From Gemmatimonadaceae bacterium (lineage in GTDB: Bacteria > Gemmatimonadota > Gemmatimonadetes > Gemmatimonadales > Gemmatimonadaceae): DNA of 6,891 nt. The DNA is taken from NCBI GenBank assembly GCA_025936015.1, contig JAICUE010000135.1, forward strand, positions 1 to 6,891, in the 5' to 3' direction. A model generated the notes under the pieces. That model was given only the letters and a program-made list of their open reading frames with translations. It ran no database searches and had not been told where the DNA came from. Both the position numbers and the translations under genes were made by a program. Below are positions 1 to 6,572 of this stretch, in pieces (the stretch's first letter is position 1; each line of letters begins with the position of its first letter).

Positions 1-102
1 GCCCGGCTGTACACCCGGGCTTTCGCTCCTCGCTGCGCGGGCCCGCGCCCCGGCGCCCCACGGCGGCGGACCTGCGTTGGCTGTGAGGCGGTGTGAAACG
101 CG
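1..102. other. Unassigned left edge, possible tail of an upstream gene
   Basis: No gene can be assigned with confidence here. All three plus-strand frames are open from the window edge. One frame stops at 84-86 and would end in AADLRWL; another stops at 94-96. GC bias at the third codon position is high in both, so the sequence does not decide between them. Positions 1-6 (GCCCGG) and 15-20 (CCGGGC) can form a 6-bp hairpin with an 8-nt loop, followed by TTTCGCTCCT. This could be an incomplete terminator or chance in GC-rich DNA. The strong rightward terminator that follows suggests that some transcript enters from the left. Confidence 0.3.
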
Positions 103-144
103 GAGGGCCCGATCGACAATGTCGATCGGGCCCTCTCGCTTTTT
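103..144 (+). terminator. Strong intrinsic terminator between convergent genes
   Basis: Positions 103-117 and 121-135 are perfect reverse complements, giving a 15-bp GC-rich stem (GAGGGCCCGATCGAC arm) with a 3-nt AAT loop. A T-run follows at 140-144. This is a textbook rho-independent terminator for a transcript entering from the left edge. On the minus strand the same hairpin lies about 114 nt past the rpsT stop and is followed by only three T's (96-98). It could therefore also end rpsT transcription, but less well. I see no better terminator for rpsT between 136 and 248, which otherwise holds only short GC-rich inverted repeats. Confidence 0.85.
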
Positions 145-248
145 CGCAACGCTGTTCCTGGCGCCGCATCCGGCCGAAGTCGCGCGCGGCAGCGCGCGCT
201 CGCTCATCGTTCGTCGCCGTGTCGAACAACGAACGGCGGCGCGAACCC

Positions 249-482
249 TTACGCGCCGCGCGCGATCTGCGACTTGTGGCGCGCCGCCTTGTTCGGATGG
301 ATCAATCCCTTCCGCGCGGCGCGGTCGAGGAGGCTGACTGCGCTCAACCGCTCATCGGCGCTGGCCGTCGGGGCGAGCGACTTCTTGAGGGCGGTACGGA
401 GCGCGGAGCGCTGCGCGCGATTGCGGATCGCCGCGGCGCGCGACTTCCGCATATCCTTCTTCGCGGAGCGAATGTTCGGCAC
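249..482 (-). CDS. rpsT: 30S ribosomal protein S20
   Basis: S20 is a small basic protein that binds 16S rRNA in the body of the 30S subunit and helps early assembly. The 77-residue product begins VPNIRSAKKDMRKS and continues NRAQRSALRTALKK, both typical of the S20 N-terminal helices. It ends IHPNKAARHKSQIARGA, the family's usual C-terminal signature. It is slightly short for S20, usually 85-90 residues. The frame is open further upstream to 665, but homology starts exactly at this GTG (480-482), with GGAG placed 5 nt before it (488-491), so the start is well supported. It is a single-gene unit transcribed leftward, divergent from the M50 gene. In E. coli, S20 represses its own translation and uses a weak UUG start. 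The non-ATG start here could reflect similar low initiation efficiency, but that is inference. Confidence 0.95.
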   Translation of the reverse strand: MPNIRSAKKDMRKSRAAAIRNRAQRSALRTALKKSLAPTASADERLSAVSLLDRAARKGLIHPNKAARHKSQIARGA

Positions 483-487
483 GATAT

Positions 488-491
488 CTCC
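488..491 (-). promoter_or_regulatory. Shine-Dalgarno of rpsT
   Basis: The minus strand reads CTGGAGATATC followed by GTG. GGAG lies 5 nt before the start codon. It fixes the S20 start at 482 rather than at upstream in-frame codons that lack S20 similarity. Confidence 0.7.
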
Positions 492-551
492 AGAATTATC
501 TGATGGTGGACGCGCCCGCGGACACTCGTGGCGCGACCGGAACAAGCTCGA

Positions 552-580
552 AATATGCCGGGCCCGCCGGGGGATGTCAA
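552..580 (-). promoter_or_regulatory. Sigma70-type promoter of rpsT
   Basis: On the minus strand a perfect -35 TTGACA (580-575) is followed by a 17-nt spacer and a -10 CATATT (557-552, four of six consensus bases). Transcription would start near 545, leaving a leader of about 60 nt before the GTG of rpsT. Consensus -35, ideal spacing and correct distance from a highly expressed ribosomal protein gene together make this convincing. Confidence 0.75.
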
Positions 581-599
581 GCCAGCGCATGGCTTTACA
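575..599. promoter_or_regulatory. Imperfect 25-bp dyad between divergent promoters, candidate operator
   Basis: The left arm TGTCAAGCCA (575-584) and the right arm TGGCTTTACA (590-599) are reverse complements at 9 of 10 positions, separated by GCGCA. The outer six bases of each arm are the two facing -35 boxes. The inner GCCA/TGGC pairs are not explained by promoter consensus. The arrangement could be an operator for a dimeric regulator acting on both rpsT and the M50-scpAB unit. It could also arise by chance from two opposed -35 elements. Confidence 0.4.
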
Positions 600-622
600 C
601 CCTCTACGGCGCGGGCTAGCTT
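594..622 (+). promoter_or_regulatory. Candidate promoter of the M50-scpA-scpB-rluB operon
   Basis: TTTACA (594-599, five of six matches to TTGACA) is followed by a 17-nt spacer and TAGCTT (617-622). That -10 box matches only three of six bases, but these are the most conserved ones (TA...T). Transcription would begin near 629, leaving a leader of nearly 120 nt before the proposed GTG at 747. This leader shows no Shine-Dalgarno and no in-frame start codon before 747. The call is weaker than the rpsT promoter. Confidence 0.4.
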
Positions 623-746
623 TCGCGCACTTCGCTTCGCCGTTCCCGCGCGCGTCGCGCGCCACCGGTGCGCCGCACGCGTCCCCGACGCGACTGACCT
701 CGTCGCTTCGACGCGTTCCCTCCGCAGACCCTCACACACGCCGCCG

Positions 747-1448
747 GTGGACAGTCAGGCCCTGCAGACATTCATCCTCTCCGCGCCGGTGCTGTTGTTC
801 TCCGTCGTCGCGCATGAGGTCGCGCACGGGTATGCGGCGCTCAAGCAGGGGGACGACACCGCGCTCATGCTCGGTCGGCTGACCTTCAATCCGATCAAGC
901 ACATCGATCCGTTCATGACGATCATCCTCCCGGTCGTTCTCGCGATCTTCGGCGGGCCGATCCTGGGAGGCGCGAAGCCGGTGCCGGTCAATCCGCGGAA
1001 GTACCGACAGTTCAAGCGCGGCGACATCATCGTCTCCCTCGCCGGAATCGTCACCAACATCGCGCTCGCGATCGTCTGCACCATCCTGATGACCATCATC
1101 GGGCTGATCCCGATCATCCCCGCGCTCGGCGAGAGCCAGGCGCTGCTCCAGGCGATGATGGGATGGGGGGTGCTGATCAACCTCTGGCTCGCGGCGTTCA
1201 ACCTGCTCCCGGTTCCACCGCTCGACGGCTCGCACGTCCTCAAGTACATCCTGCCGCCAGGCTGGGCGCTCGGCTATCAGCGTGTCGGCTTCTTCGGGAT
1301 CATCATCCTGCTTTTCCTCCTCGAGACGCCGTTCCTGAGTTACTGGCTCGCGCCGGCGACACACCTCTCGATCTGGTCGTGGACCCTCGCCGGCCACGCG
1401 GGGCACCTGTTCGCGAATCCCCTCGCACCGTGGGGCGGCCCCGGGTGA
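747..1448 (+). CDS. Site-2 protease family (M50) membrane metalloprotease
   Basis: This is a predicted intramembrane zinc protease of peptidase family M50, close to the compact YwhC-like group. The 233-residue product is almost entirely hydrophobic segments, with no PDZ or CBS domain. The zinc motif HEVAH lies at residues 23-27 in the first membrane segment. The third zinc ligand is expected at Asp160 in NLLPVPPLDG (152-161). NPIKHIDP (48-55) and GGAKPVPVNP (74-83) are further hallmarks of the group. The GTG at 747 was chosen because family similarity begins just after it, it gives the family's usual length, and no other in-frame start follows the candidate promoter. There is no Shine-Dalgarno, so a start further upstream in the same open frame cannot be excluded. 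Its stop overlaps the scpA start by 4 nt. The substrate is unknown. Genes of this group often sit beside scpA, frequently with trpS between them; trpS is absent here. Confidence 0.9.
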   Translation: MDSQALQTFILSAPVLLFSVVAHEVAHGYAALKQGDDTALMLGRLTFNPIKHIDPFMTIILPVVLAIFGGPILGGAKPVPVNPRKYRQFKRGDIIVSLAGIVTNIALAIVCTILMTIIGLIPIIPALGESQALLQAMMGWGVLINLWLAAFNLLPVPPLDGSHVLKYILPPGWALGYQRVGFFGIIILLFLLETPFLSYWLAPATHLSIWSWTLAGHAGHLFANPLAPWGGPG

Positions 1449-2275
1449 CCAGCGCCGCCCTGCCTGACGGTCCGGCGCCCGAACGCTCGGCGCACGTCGA
1501 ACGCATCCTCGAACATGCGCACGCCACGGCCGAGACGGTTCGCGCCTTCCACGGCGACTCGGCGATGCCCGCGTTCCTCGTCGACGCCGGCACGTTTTCC
1601 GGTCCGCTCGATCTGCTACTCGCCCTCATTCGCGAAGAGCAGGTCGACATATACGACATTCCGATCGCCCGCATCTGCGAGCAGTTTCTCGCGCGCATCT
1701 CGACGCTCGAGCTGAACGACGCGGCCGAGTATCTCGAGATGGCCGCGCGCCTGCTCCGCATCAAGGCGCAGATGCTGCTCCCGCGCGGGGAAGGCGACGA
1801 CCAGTGGGAAGATCCGCGCGCGGAGCTCGTCCGTCGGCTACTCGAGTACCAGCAGATGCGCGAGGTCGTCGACCTGCTCGAGCGGCGCGGCGAGATGCGG
1901 CGCAACCAGTTCGCGCGCACCTACGTCCAGACCTCGATCGCGCCGCCGCCGCCCGTCGCGCTTTCGCTCTCGCTCCCCGAGCTGCTCGGCGCCGTCGATC
2001 GCATCCTCCGCGCCGTTAGGCAGCCGGCGATGCACGAGGTCGTCGCGCGTCCGCTCGACGTTCCCGGTGCGATCACGGTCATTCGCGCGGTCCTCGCCAT
2101 CCGCGAGCGCGCGCGGTGGGGCGACCTGCTCTCGGCCGACGCCGAGCCGTGGCAGGTGCTGTCGACACTGCTAGGAATCCTCGAGATGGCGAAGCTCGGC
2201 GAGCTGCGCGTCTTCCAGCCCAGACCCTTTGCTTCCGTGGATATCGTCCGTGACATCGCTGGCGAAGCTGCTTGA
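1445..2275 (+). CDS. scpA: Segregation and condensation protein A (kleisin)
   Basis: ScpA is the kleisin that bridges the Smc dimer heads and, with ScpB, forms the bacterial condensin that organises and segregates chromosomes in the cytoplasm. The 276-residue product has the N-terminal motif GTFSGPLDLLLALI (49-62), then IPIARICEQFL and the diagnostic LLRIKAQMLLP of the Smc-neck binding part. It has a charged middle region and a C-terminal winged helix ending in LLGILEMAKLGELRVFQPRPFASVDI. I chose GTG 1445 because it makes a GTGA overlap with the M50 stop and has GGGGCGG just upstream. It adds about 40 residues before the conserved core. The ATG at 1565 would give 236 residues, closer to the B. 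subtilis protein, but has no evident Shine-Dalgarno. The 3' end overlaps scpB by 26 nt. Confidence 0.95.
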   Translation: MTSAALPDGPAPERSAHVERILEHAHATAETVRAFHGDSAMPAFLVDAGTFSGPLDLLLALIREEQVDIYDIPIARICEQFLARISTLELNDAAEYLEMAARLLRIKAQMLLPRGEGDDQWEDPRAELVRRLLEYQQMREVVDLLERRGEMRRNQFARTYVQTSIAPPPPVALSLSLPELLGAVDRILRAVRQPAMHEVVARPLDVPGAITVIRAVLAIRERARWGDLLSADAEPWQVLSTLLGILEMAKLGELRVFQPRPFASVDIVRDIAGEAA

Positions 2276-2828
2276 GGCCGCGCTCTTCGCGAGCGCCCGC
2301 CCAATCCCCTTCGACGAGCTCTCAGCGCTCGATCCTGATTCCTCGCCTGCGGCGCTGCGCGCCGCGCTCGACGAGGTGCGCGAGCACTACGACCAGGAAG
2401 GTCATGGCGTGGAGCTGGTCGAGATCGGCGAGGGTTGGCAGATCCTGACGCGCGCGGAATACACCGAGGCGATCGAACGTGCGCAGCTCGCGGCGCGTCC
2501 GCAGCGACTCTCTGCGGCAGCGCTCGAGTCGCTGGCGATCATCGCCTATCGCCAACCGATCGGCCGCGCCGAGATCGAGGAGATTCGCGGCGTCGCTGTC
2601 GGCGGCGTGCTCAAGTCGCTGCACGAGCGCGGACTGATCGACGTCGTCGGCCGCGGCGAAGGTCTCGGCCGTCCGCTGCTCTACGGGACGACGCCCGCGT
2701 TCCTCGAGCAGTTCGCGCTTCGGCACCTCGATGAGCTGCCGCGCGCCGACGAGCTCGCGGTCGCTCTTCGCAGCGCCGCACCGCCCGCGACCGAGACGGC
2801 CGCGACTGCACCGCAGGGCGCCGCGTGA
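2250..2828 (+). CDS. scpB: Segregation and condensation protein B
   Basis: ScpB is the winged-helix (kite) dimer that binds the middle of ScpA and controls closure of the Smc-ScpAB ring. The 192-residue product starts LAKLLEAALFASARPIPFDEL, matching the usual first helix. It carries the signature LSAAALESLAIIAYRQPIGRAEIEEIRGV (about 87-115), followed by VLKSLHERGLIDVVGRGEGLGRPLLYGTTPAFLEQFAL, the second winged helix. The C-terminus is a low-complexity Ala/Pro/Thr tail. GTG 2250 was chosen because the conserved helix starts immediately after it. A TTG at 2229 in the same frame would add seven residues. The gene starts inside the end of scpA, implying translational coupling and matched ScpA/ScpB output, and its stop overlaps the next start by GTGA. 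Confidence 0.95.
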   Translation: MTSLAKLLEAALFASARPIPFDELSALDPDSSPAALRAALDEVREHYDQEGHGVELVEIGEGWQILTRAEYTEAIERAQLAARPQRLSAAALESLAIIAYRQPIGRAEIEEIRGVAVGGVLKSLHERGLIDVVGRGEGLGRPLLYGTTPAFLEQFALRHLDELPRADELAVALRSAAPPATETAATAPQGAA

Positions 2829-3586
2829 GCGACGAGTCGATGCGCATCCAGCGCGCGCTTGCCCGTGCGGGGGTCGCCTCGCGCCGCGGGGCCGAAGAGC
2901 TGGTCGCAGCCGGTCGCGTCACGATCAATGGGGTGGTTGCCAGGACAGGGCAGAGCGTCGACCCGGCGACGGACGCGATCCTCGTCGATGGAAAACCGAT
3001 CGCCGCGCCGCGCGAGCAGCACGTCTGGTATGTGCTCAACAAGCCGGCGGGCGTGCTCACCTCGCGCCCCGACGGAACGGGACGCAAGACGGTGTTCGAC
3101 ATCGTCCGCGACGTGCCGGGTCTCGTCTATGTCGGCCGGCTCGACTTCATGACCGAAGGCGTGTTGCTCCTCACCACCGATGGCGACGCCGCGCATGCGC
3201 TCACCCACCCGAGCCGCGAGGTCGAGCGCCGCTACATCGCGACGGTCCGCGGCGATGCCGAGACCGCGGCACGCCTTGCTGAACGCGGGGTAGATCTCGA
3301 CGATGGCGTGGTGAGGCCGAAGGACATCACGATTCGCAACCTGCGGCGGGGTGTGTGGGAGTTCGCGATGACGATTCGCGAAGGACGCACGCACGAGATC
3401 CGCCGGCTATGCGAAGCGCTCGATCTCGAGGTTCTCGGGCTTCTTCGTACGAAATTCGGACCTGTGGAACTGGGCGACCTGCCGACGGGCGCGACGCGGC
3501 CGATGCTCTCGCGCGAGCGGCGAGTCATCGACTCGATCGTCGCGAGCGCAGCGGCTGGACGACCCGCGCCCCGGCCCCGATCTTGA
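2825..3586 (+). CDS. rluB: 23S rRNA pseudouridine synthase, RluB/RsuA family
   Basis: The enzyme isomerises a specific uridine in ribosomal RNA to pseudouridine; in E. coli RluB acts on U2605 of 23S rRNA. The 253-residue product has an N-terminal S4 RNA-binding domain (RIQRALARAGVASRRGAEELVAAGRV, about 7-32). LNKPAGVLTS (71-80) opens the catalytic domain. The catalytic aspartate is Asp107 in GRLDFMTEGVLLLTTDG (104-120), and the late motif is EGRTHEIRRLCEAL. The usual GLLLLTNDG reads GVLLLTTDG here, a mild change. The S4 domain and the position behind scpB favour RluB over RluE or RsuA, though the exact target uridine cannot be read from sequence. The GTG start lies in a GTGA overlap with scpB. 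The C-terminus is a short Ala/Pro/Arg tail whose coding sequence forms part of a hairpin. Confidence 0.92.
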   Translation: MSDESMRIQRALARAGVASRRGAEELVAAGRVTINGVVARTGQSVDPATDAILVDGKPIAAPREQHVWYVLNKPAGVLTSRPDGTGRKTVFDIVRDVPGLVYVGRLDFMTEGVLLLTTDGDAAHALTHPSREVERRYIATVRGDAETAARLAERGVDLDDGVVRPKDITIRNLRRGVWEFAMTIREGRTHEIRRLCEALDLEVLGLLRTKFGPVELGDLPTGATRPMLSRERRVIDSIVASAAAGRPAPRPRS

Positions 3587-3593
3587 ATCGGGG
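3575..3593 (+). other. Hairpin spanning the rluB stop codon
   Basis: CCCCGAT (3575-3581) pairs with ATCGGGG (3587-3593) around a CTTGA loop that holds part of the TGA stop. No T-run follows, so it is not a standard terminator. It could protect the 3' end of the upstream mRNA or partially separate the two halves of the gene string. The 57-nt gap to moxR contains no convincing promoter, so readthrough into moxR remains possible. Confidence 0.45.
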
Positions 3594-3632
3594 ATAGCTG
3601 GCAGTGGGCAGGGCGAAGCAGTGCACTCCAAC

Positions 3633-3637
3633 GAGGA
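3633..3637 (+). promoter_or_regulatory. Shine-Dalgarno of the MoxR gene
   Basis: GAGGA lies 6 nt before the GTG at 3644. It is one of the few clear Shine-Dalgarno sequences in the window. It belongs to the first gene of the MoxR/VWA run, which cannot rely on coupling to an overlapping upstream gene. Confidence 0.7.
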
Positions 3638-3643
3638 TCCATC

Positions 3644-4614
<971 letters not shown>

Positions 4615-4618
<4 letters not shown>

Positions 4619-5568
4619 GCCCGAGCGTCGCGCCGTCGCGCGCGGCGGATGCGGCGCGCGCGACCGGGGCGCCGGAAAAGCGCGTCGGCGTCCCGCCGGA
4701 GATTTTACGACAAGTCAAGCTCATCGAGCTTCGCACGCGCGGGCTCGTGAACTCGCTGTTCACCGGCGAATACCACTCCGTGTTCAAGGGGCAGGGGATG
4801 GAGTTCGCCGAGGTGCGCGAGTACCAGCCCGGCGACGAGGTGCGCTCGATCGACTGGAACGTCACTGCGCGCATGCGCCGGCCCTTCGTCAAGCGTTATG
4901 TCGAGGAGCGAGAGCTGACGGTGATGCTCGTCGTCGATCTCTCGGGATCGGAGCGCTTCGGCACGCAGGGTCGCTTCAAGAGCGAGCTGGCGAGCGAGCT
5001 CGGGGCGGTGCTGGGCATGTCGGCGATCCGCAACAACGACCGCGTCGGCGCGATGCTCTTCACCGATCGCATCGAGCACGTGCTGCCTCCGAAGAAGGGG
5101 CGGCGTCACGCGCTGCGGCTCATTCGCGACCTGCTGGCCTTCGAACCGAAAGGCAGCAAGACGGACGTGACCGGCGCGCTGCAGTATCTCGCACGCATGC
5201 TCCGGCAGCACACGATCATCTTCATCATCTCCGATTTCCTCGACGCCGAGATCGAGCGTCCACTCAAGCGCCTCGCGCAGCGGCACGACGTCGTCGCCAT
5301 AACGGTCGAGGATCCGAGCGAGCGCGTGCTGCCGGACATCGGCCTCGCGCGCTTCATCGACCCGGAAACAGGGGCGACGATCGACGTCGACACCAGCGAC
5401 GCCGACGTCCGGAAGCGCTTCGCCGCGGCGACGGCCGAAGAGACGCTGGCTCGGCAGAAGCTGCTGCGCCGGCTGGCGATCGATGAGATCGTGGTGCGCA
5501 CCGACGGCGGTTACGTGGAGCCGCTGCTCAAGTTCTTCCGCAATCGGGCGACGAGGAAGAAGCGGTGA
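4615..5568 (+). CDS. DUF58 protein with VWA-like metal site
   Basis: This is a 317-residue DUF58 family protein, a usual genomic partner of MoxR ATPases. The hallmark block runs from KGQGMEFAEVREYQPGDE into VRSIDWNVTARM (about 58-87). After it comes a VWA-like fold with DLSGS (Asp108, Ser110, Ser112), the DxSxS metal-binding motif. KTDVTGAL (182-189) and ISDFLD (205-210) are likely to complete the site. No membrane segment is seen, so the protein is probably soluble and cytoplasmic, unlike DUF58 proteins that carry N-terminal membrane helices. The first 25 or so residues are Ala/Pro-rich and probably disordered. The GTG start overlaps the MoxR stop by GTGA. The biochemical role of DUF58 is not established. 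It probably acts as an adaptor or client of the MoxR ATPase (inference). Confidence 0.92.
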
Positions 5569-6572
5569 CCGGTCTGCCGACGCGGCATTTGCCAGAGCTG
5601 ACGCTCGCTCTCCTGGCGCGGCTCGTCGCCTGCTTCGCGGTGACGCTCGTCGCACCGTTAGGCACGGTCGCCGCGCAGAGCCCGGTGCCCGCCGGCGTGC
5701 GCATCGGGATCTCGGCGCAGCCTGATACTGTCACGGTCGGGGATCCGATCGTGATCCGCGTCCGCGTCGCCGCGCCAGCGGGAGCGACGATCGAATTCCC
5801 GGCCGGTCCGGATTCCGGCGCGGCGGTCGAAGCGATCGCGTCGCGCGCGGTCACGACGAACCCGGTCACCGGCGGCGGCGTCGATCAGACCGCGGCGTAC
5901 ACGGTCGTCGCCTGGGACGTCGGCAATGTTCCGGCGGGGCTCGGCGACGTCGTCGTCAACGTCGGGGGCGAGGCACGGCATCTCCCGCTGACGGCCGTCG
6001 TGGTGCACGTGAAGTCCGTACTGCCCGCCGATACGACGCTCCGCGTGCCCAAGCCGGCGCGACCGCCGATCGACATCGTCGTCCCGTGGTGGAAGAAGTG
6101 GTGGCCGCTGCTGGTCGCGCTCGCGGTGATCGCCGCACTCCTCTGGTGGTGGTGGCGCCGGCGGAGCCGCGGCGCTGCCGTGGGCGCCGTGATCGACCCG
6201 GTTGCGTTTGCGGAGCGCGAATTCGGGCGGATCGAATCGCTCGGGCTCGTCGACGCCGGTGAGCGCGGACGCCACGTCGCGTTGATGGTCGACGTCCTCC
6301 GCGACTACCTGGCGCTGCGCATTCCCGATGCGCGGGCATCGCTGACCTCGAGCGAGCTCGTGACGGCGCTGCGCGCCGTGCGGGCGGTGCCACACGCACG
6401 CCTGGCCGCGCTCCTCGACGAGACCGACCTCGTCAAGTTCGCCAGGCGCCCGCTCACTCCCGACCACGCCCGTGCGTTAGGCAGGGAGGCGCGGGGAATC
6501 GTCCGCGATGTCGAGACCGCGCTCACCCCCGCGCCGGCCGCGGCCGCCGGCGAGACGAAGGCGGCCGCGTGA
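5565..6572 (+). CDS. Membrane protein, BatD-like outer and DUF4381-like inner part
   Basis: This is a 335-residue predicted single-pass membrane protein of the Bat cluster. A signal peptide covers about residues 12-37 (hydrophobic core ALLARLVACFAVTLVAPLG, then TVAAQ). An outer domain of about 40-170 contains ISAQPDTVTVGDPIVIRVRV, the kind of opening strand pair seen in BatD Ig-like domains. One membrane helix lies at about 180-196 inside a striking tryptophan-rich stretch (WWKKWW before it, WWWWRRR after it). A helical cytoplasmic domain of about 205-320 resembles that of DUF4381 proteins. The tail is Ala/Pro-rich. GAGGA (5553-5557) lies 7 nt before the GTG, which also overlaps the DUF58 stop. 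Its place between DUF58 and BatA is where DUF4381/BatG-like proteins normally sit. It probably helps anchor the VWA proteins. The family assignment is by architecture and context, not by a clear motif. Confidence 0.75.
   Translation: MTGLPTRHLPELTLALLARLVACFAVTLVAPLGTVAAQSPVPAGVRIGISAQPDTVTVGDPIVIRVRVAAPAGATIEFPAGPDSGAAVEAIASRAVTTNPVTGGGVDQTAAYTVVAWDVGNVPAGLGDVVVNVGGEARHLPLTAVVVHVKSVLPADTTLRVPKPARPPIDIVVPWWKKWWPLLVALAVIAALLWWWWRRRSRGAAVGAVIDPVAFAEREFGRIESLGLVDAGERGRHVALMVDVLRDYLALRIPDARASLTSSELVTALRAVRAVPHARLAALLDETDLVKFARRPLTPDHARALGREARGIVRDVETALTPAPAAAAGETKAAA

Noticed and set aside
1..20. Hairpin at the left edge as the end of a tRNA or other structured RNA
   Set aside because: No cloverleaf, CCA end or other RNA hallmark is visible, and the sequence before position 1 is not available.
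55..96. RRRTCVGCEAV in one plus frame, recalling the RTCVGC start of YlxR-type proteins
   Set aside because: In YlxR the motif lies at the N-terminus, whereas here the frame stops four codons after the motif. Probably chance.
77..503. Plus-strand open frames over the terminator and rpsT
   Set aside because: They run through the terminator hairpin and antisense to a clear S20 gene, and their products are Arg/Ala-rich without recognisable features.
732..1406. Minus-strand open frame opposite the M50 gene
   Set aside because: The product is dominated by Asp, Arg and Glu and is the complement of hydrophobic codons. The plus frame has the HExxH and NxLPxPPLDG motifs.
3583..3611. TTGAAT (3583-3588) as a -35 box for the MoxR gene
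   Set aside because: At 16-18 nt downstream the sequence is G-rich (GTGGGCAGGG) with nothing resembling a -10 box.
4705..5655. Long minus-strand open frame opposite the DUF58 gene (316 codons)
   Set aside because: It is an antisense shadow. The plus-strand frame has clear DUF58 motifs and gene overlaps on both sides, while the minus product is Arg/His/Asp-rich with no family features, as expected from GC-rich codon complement.
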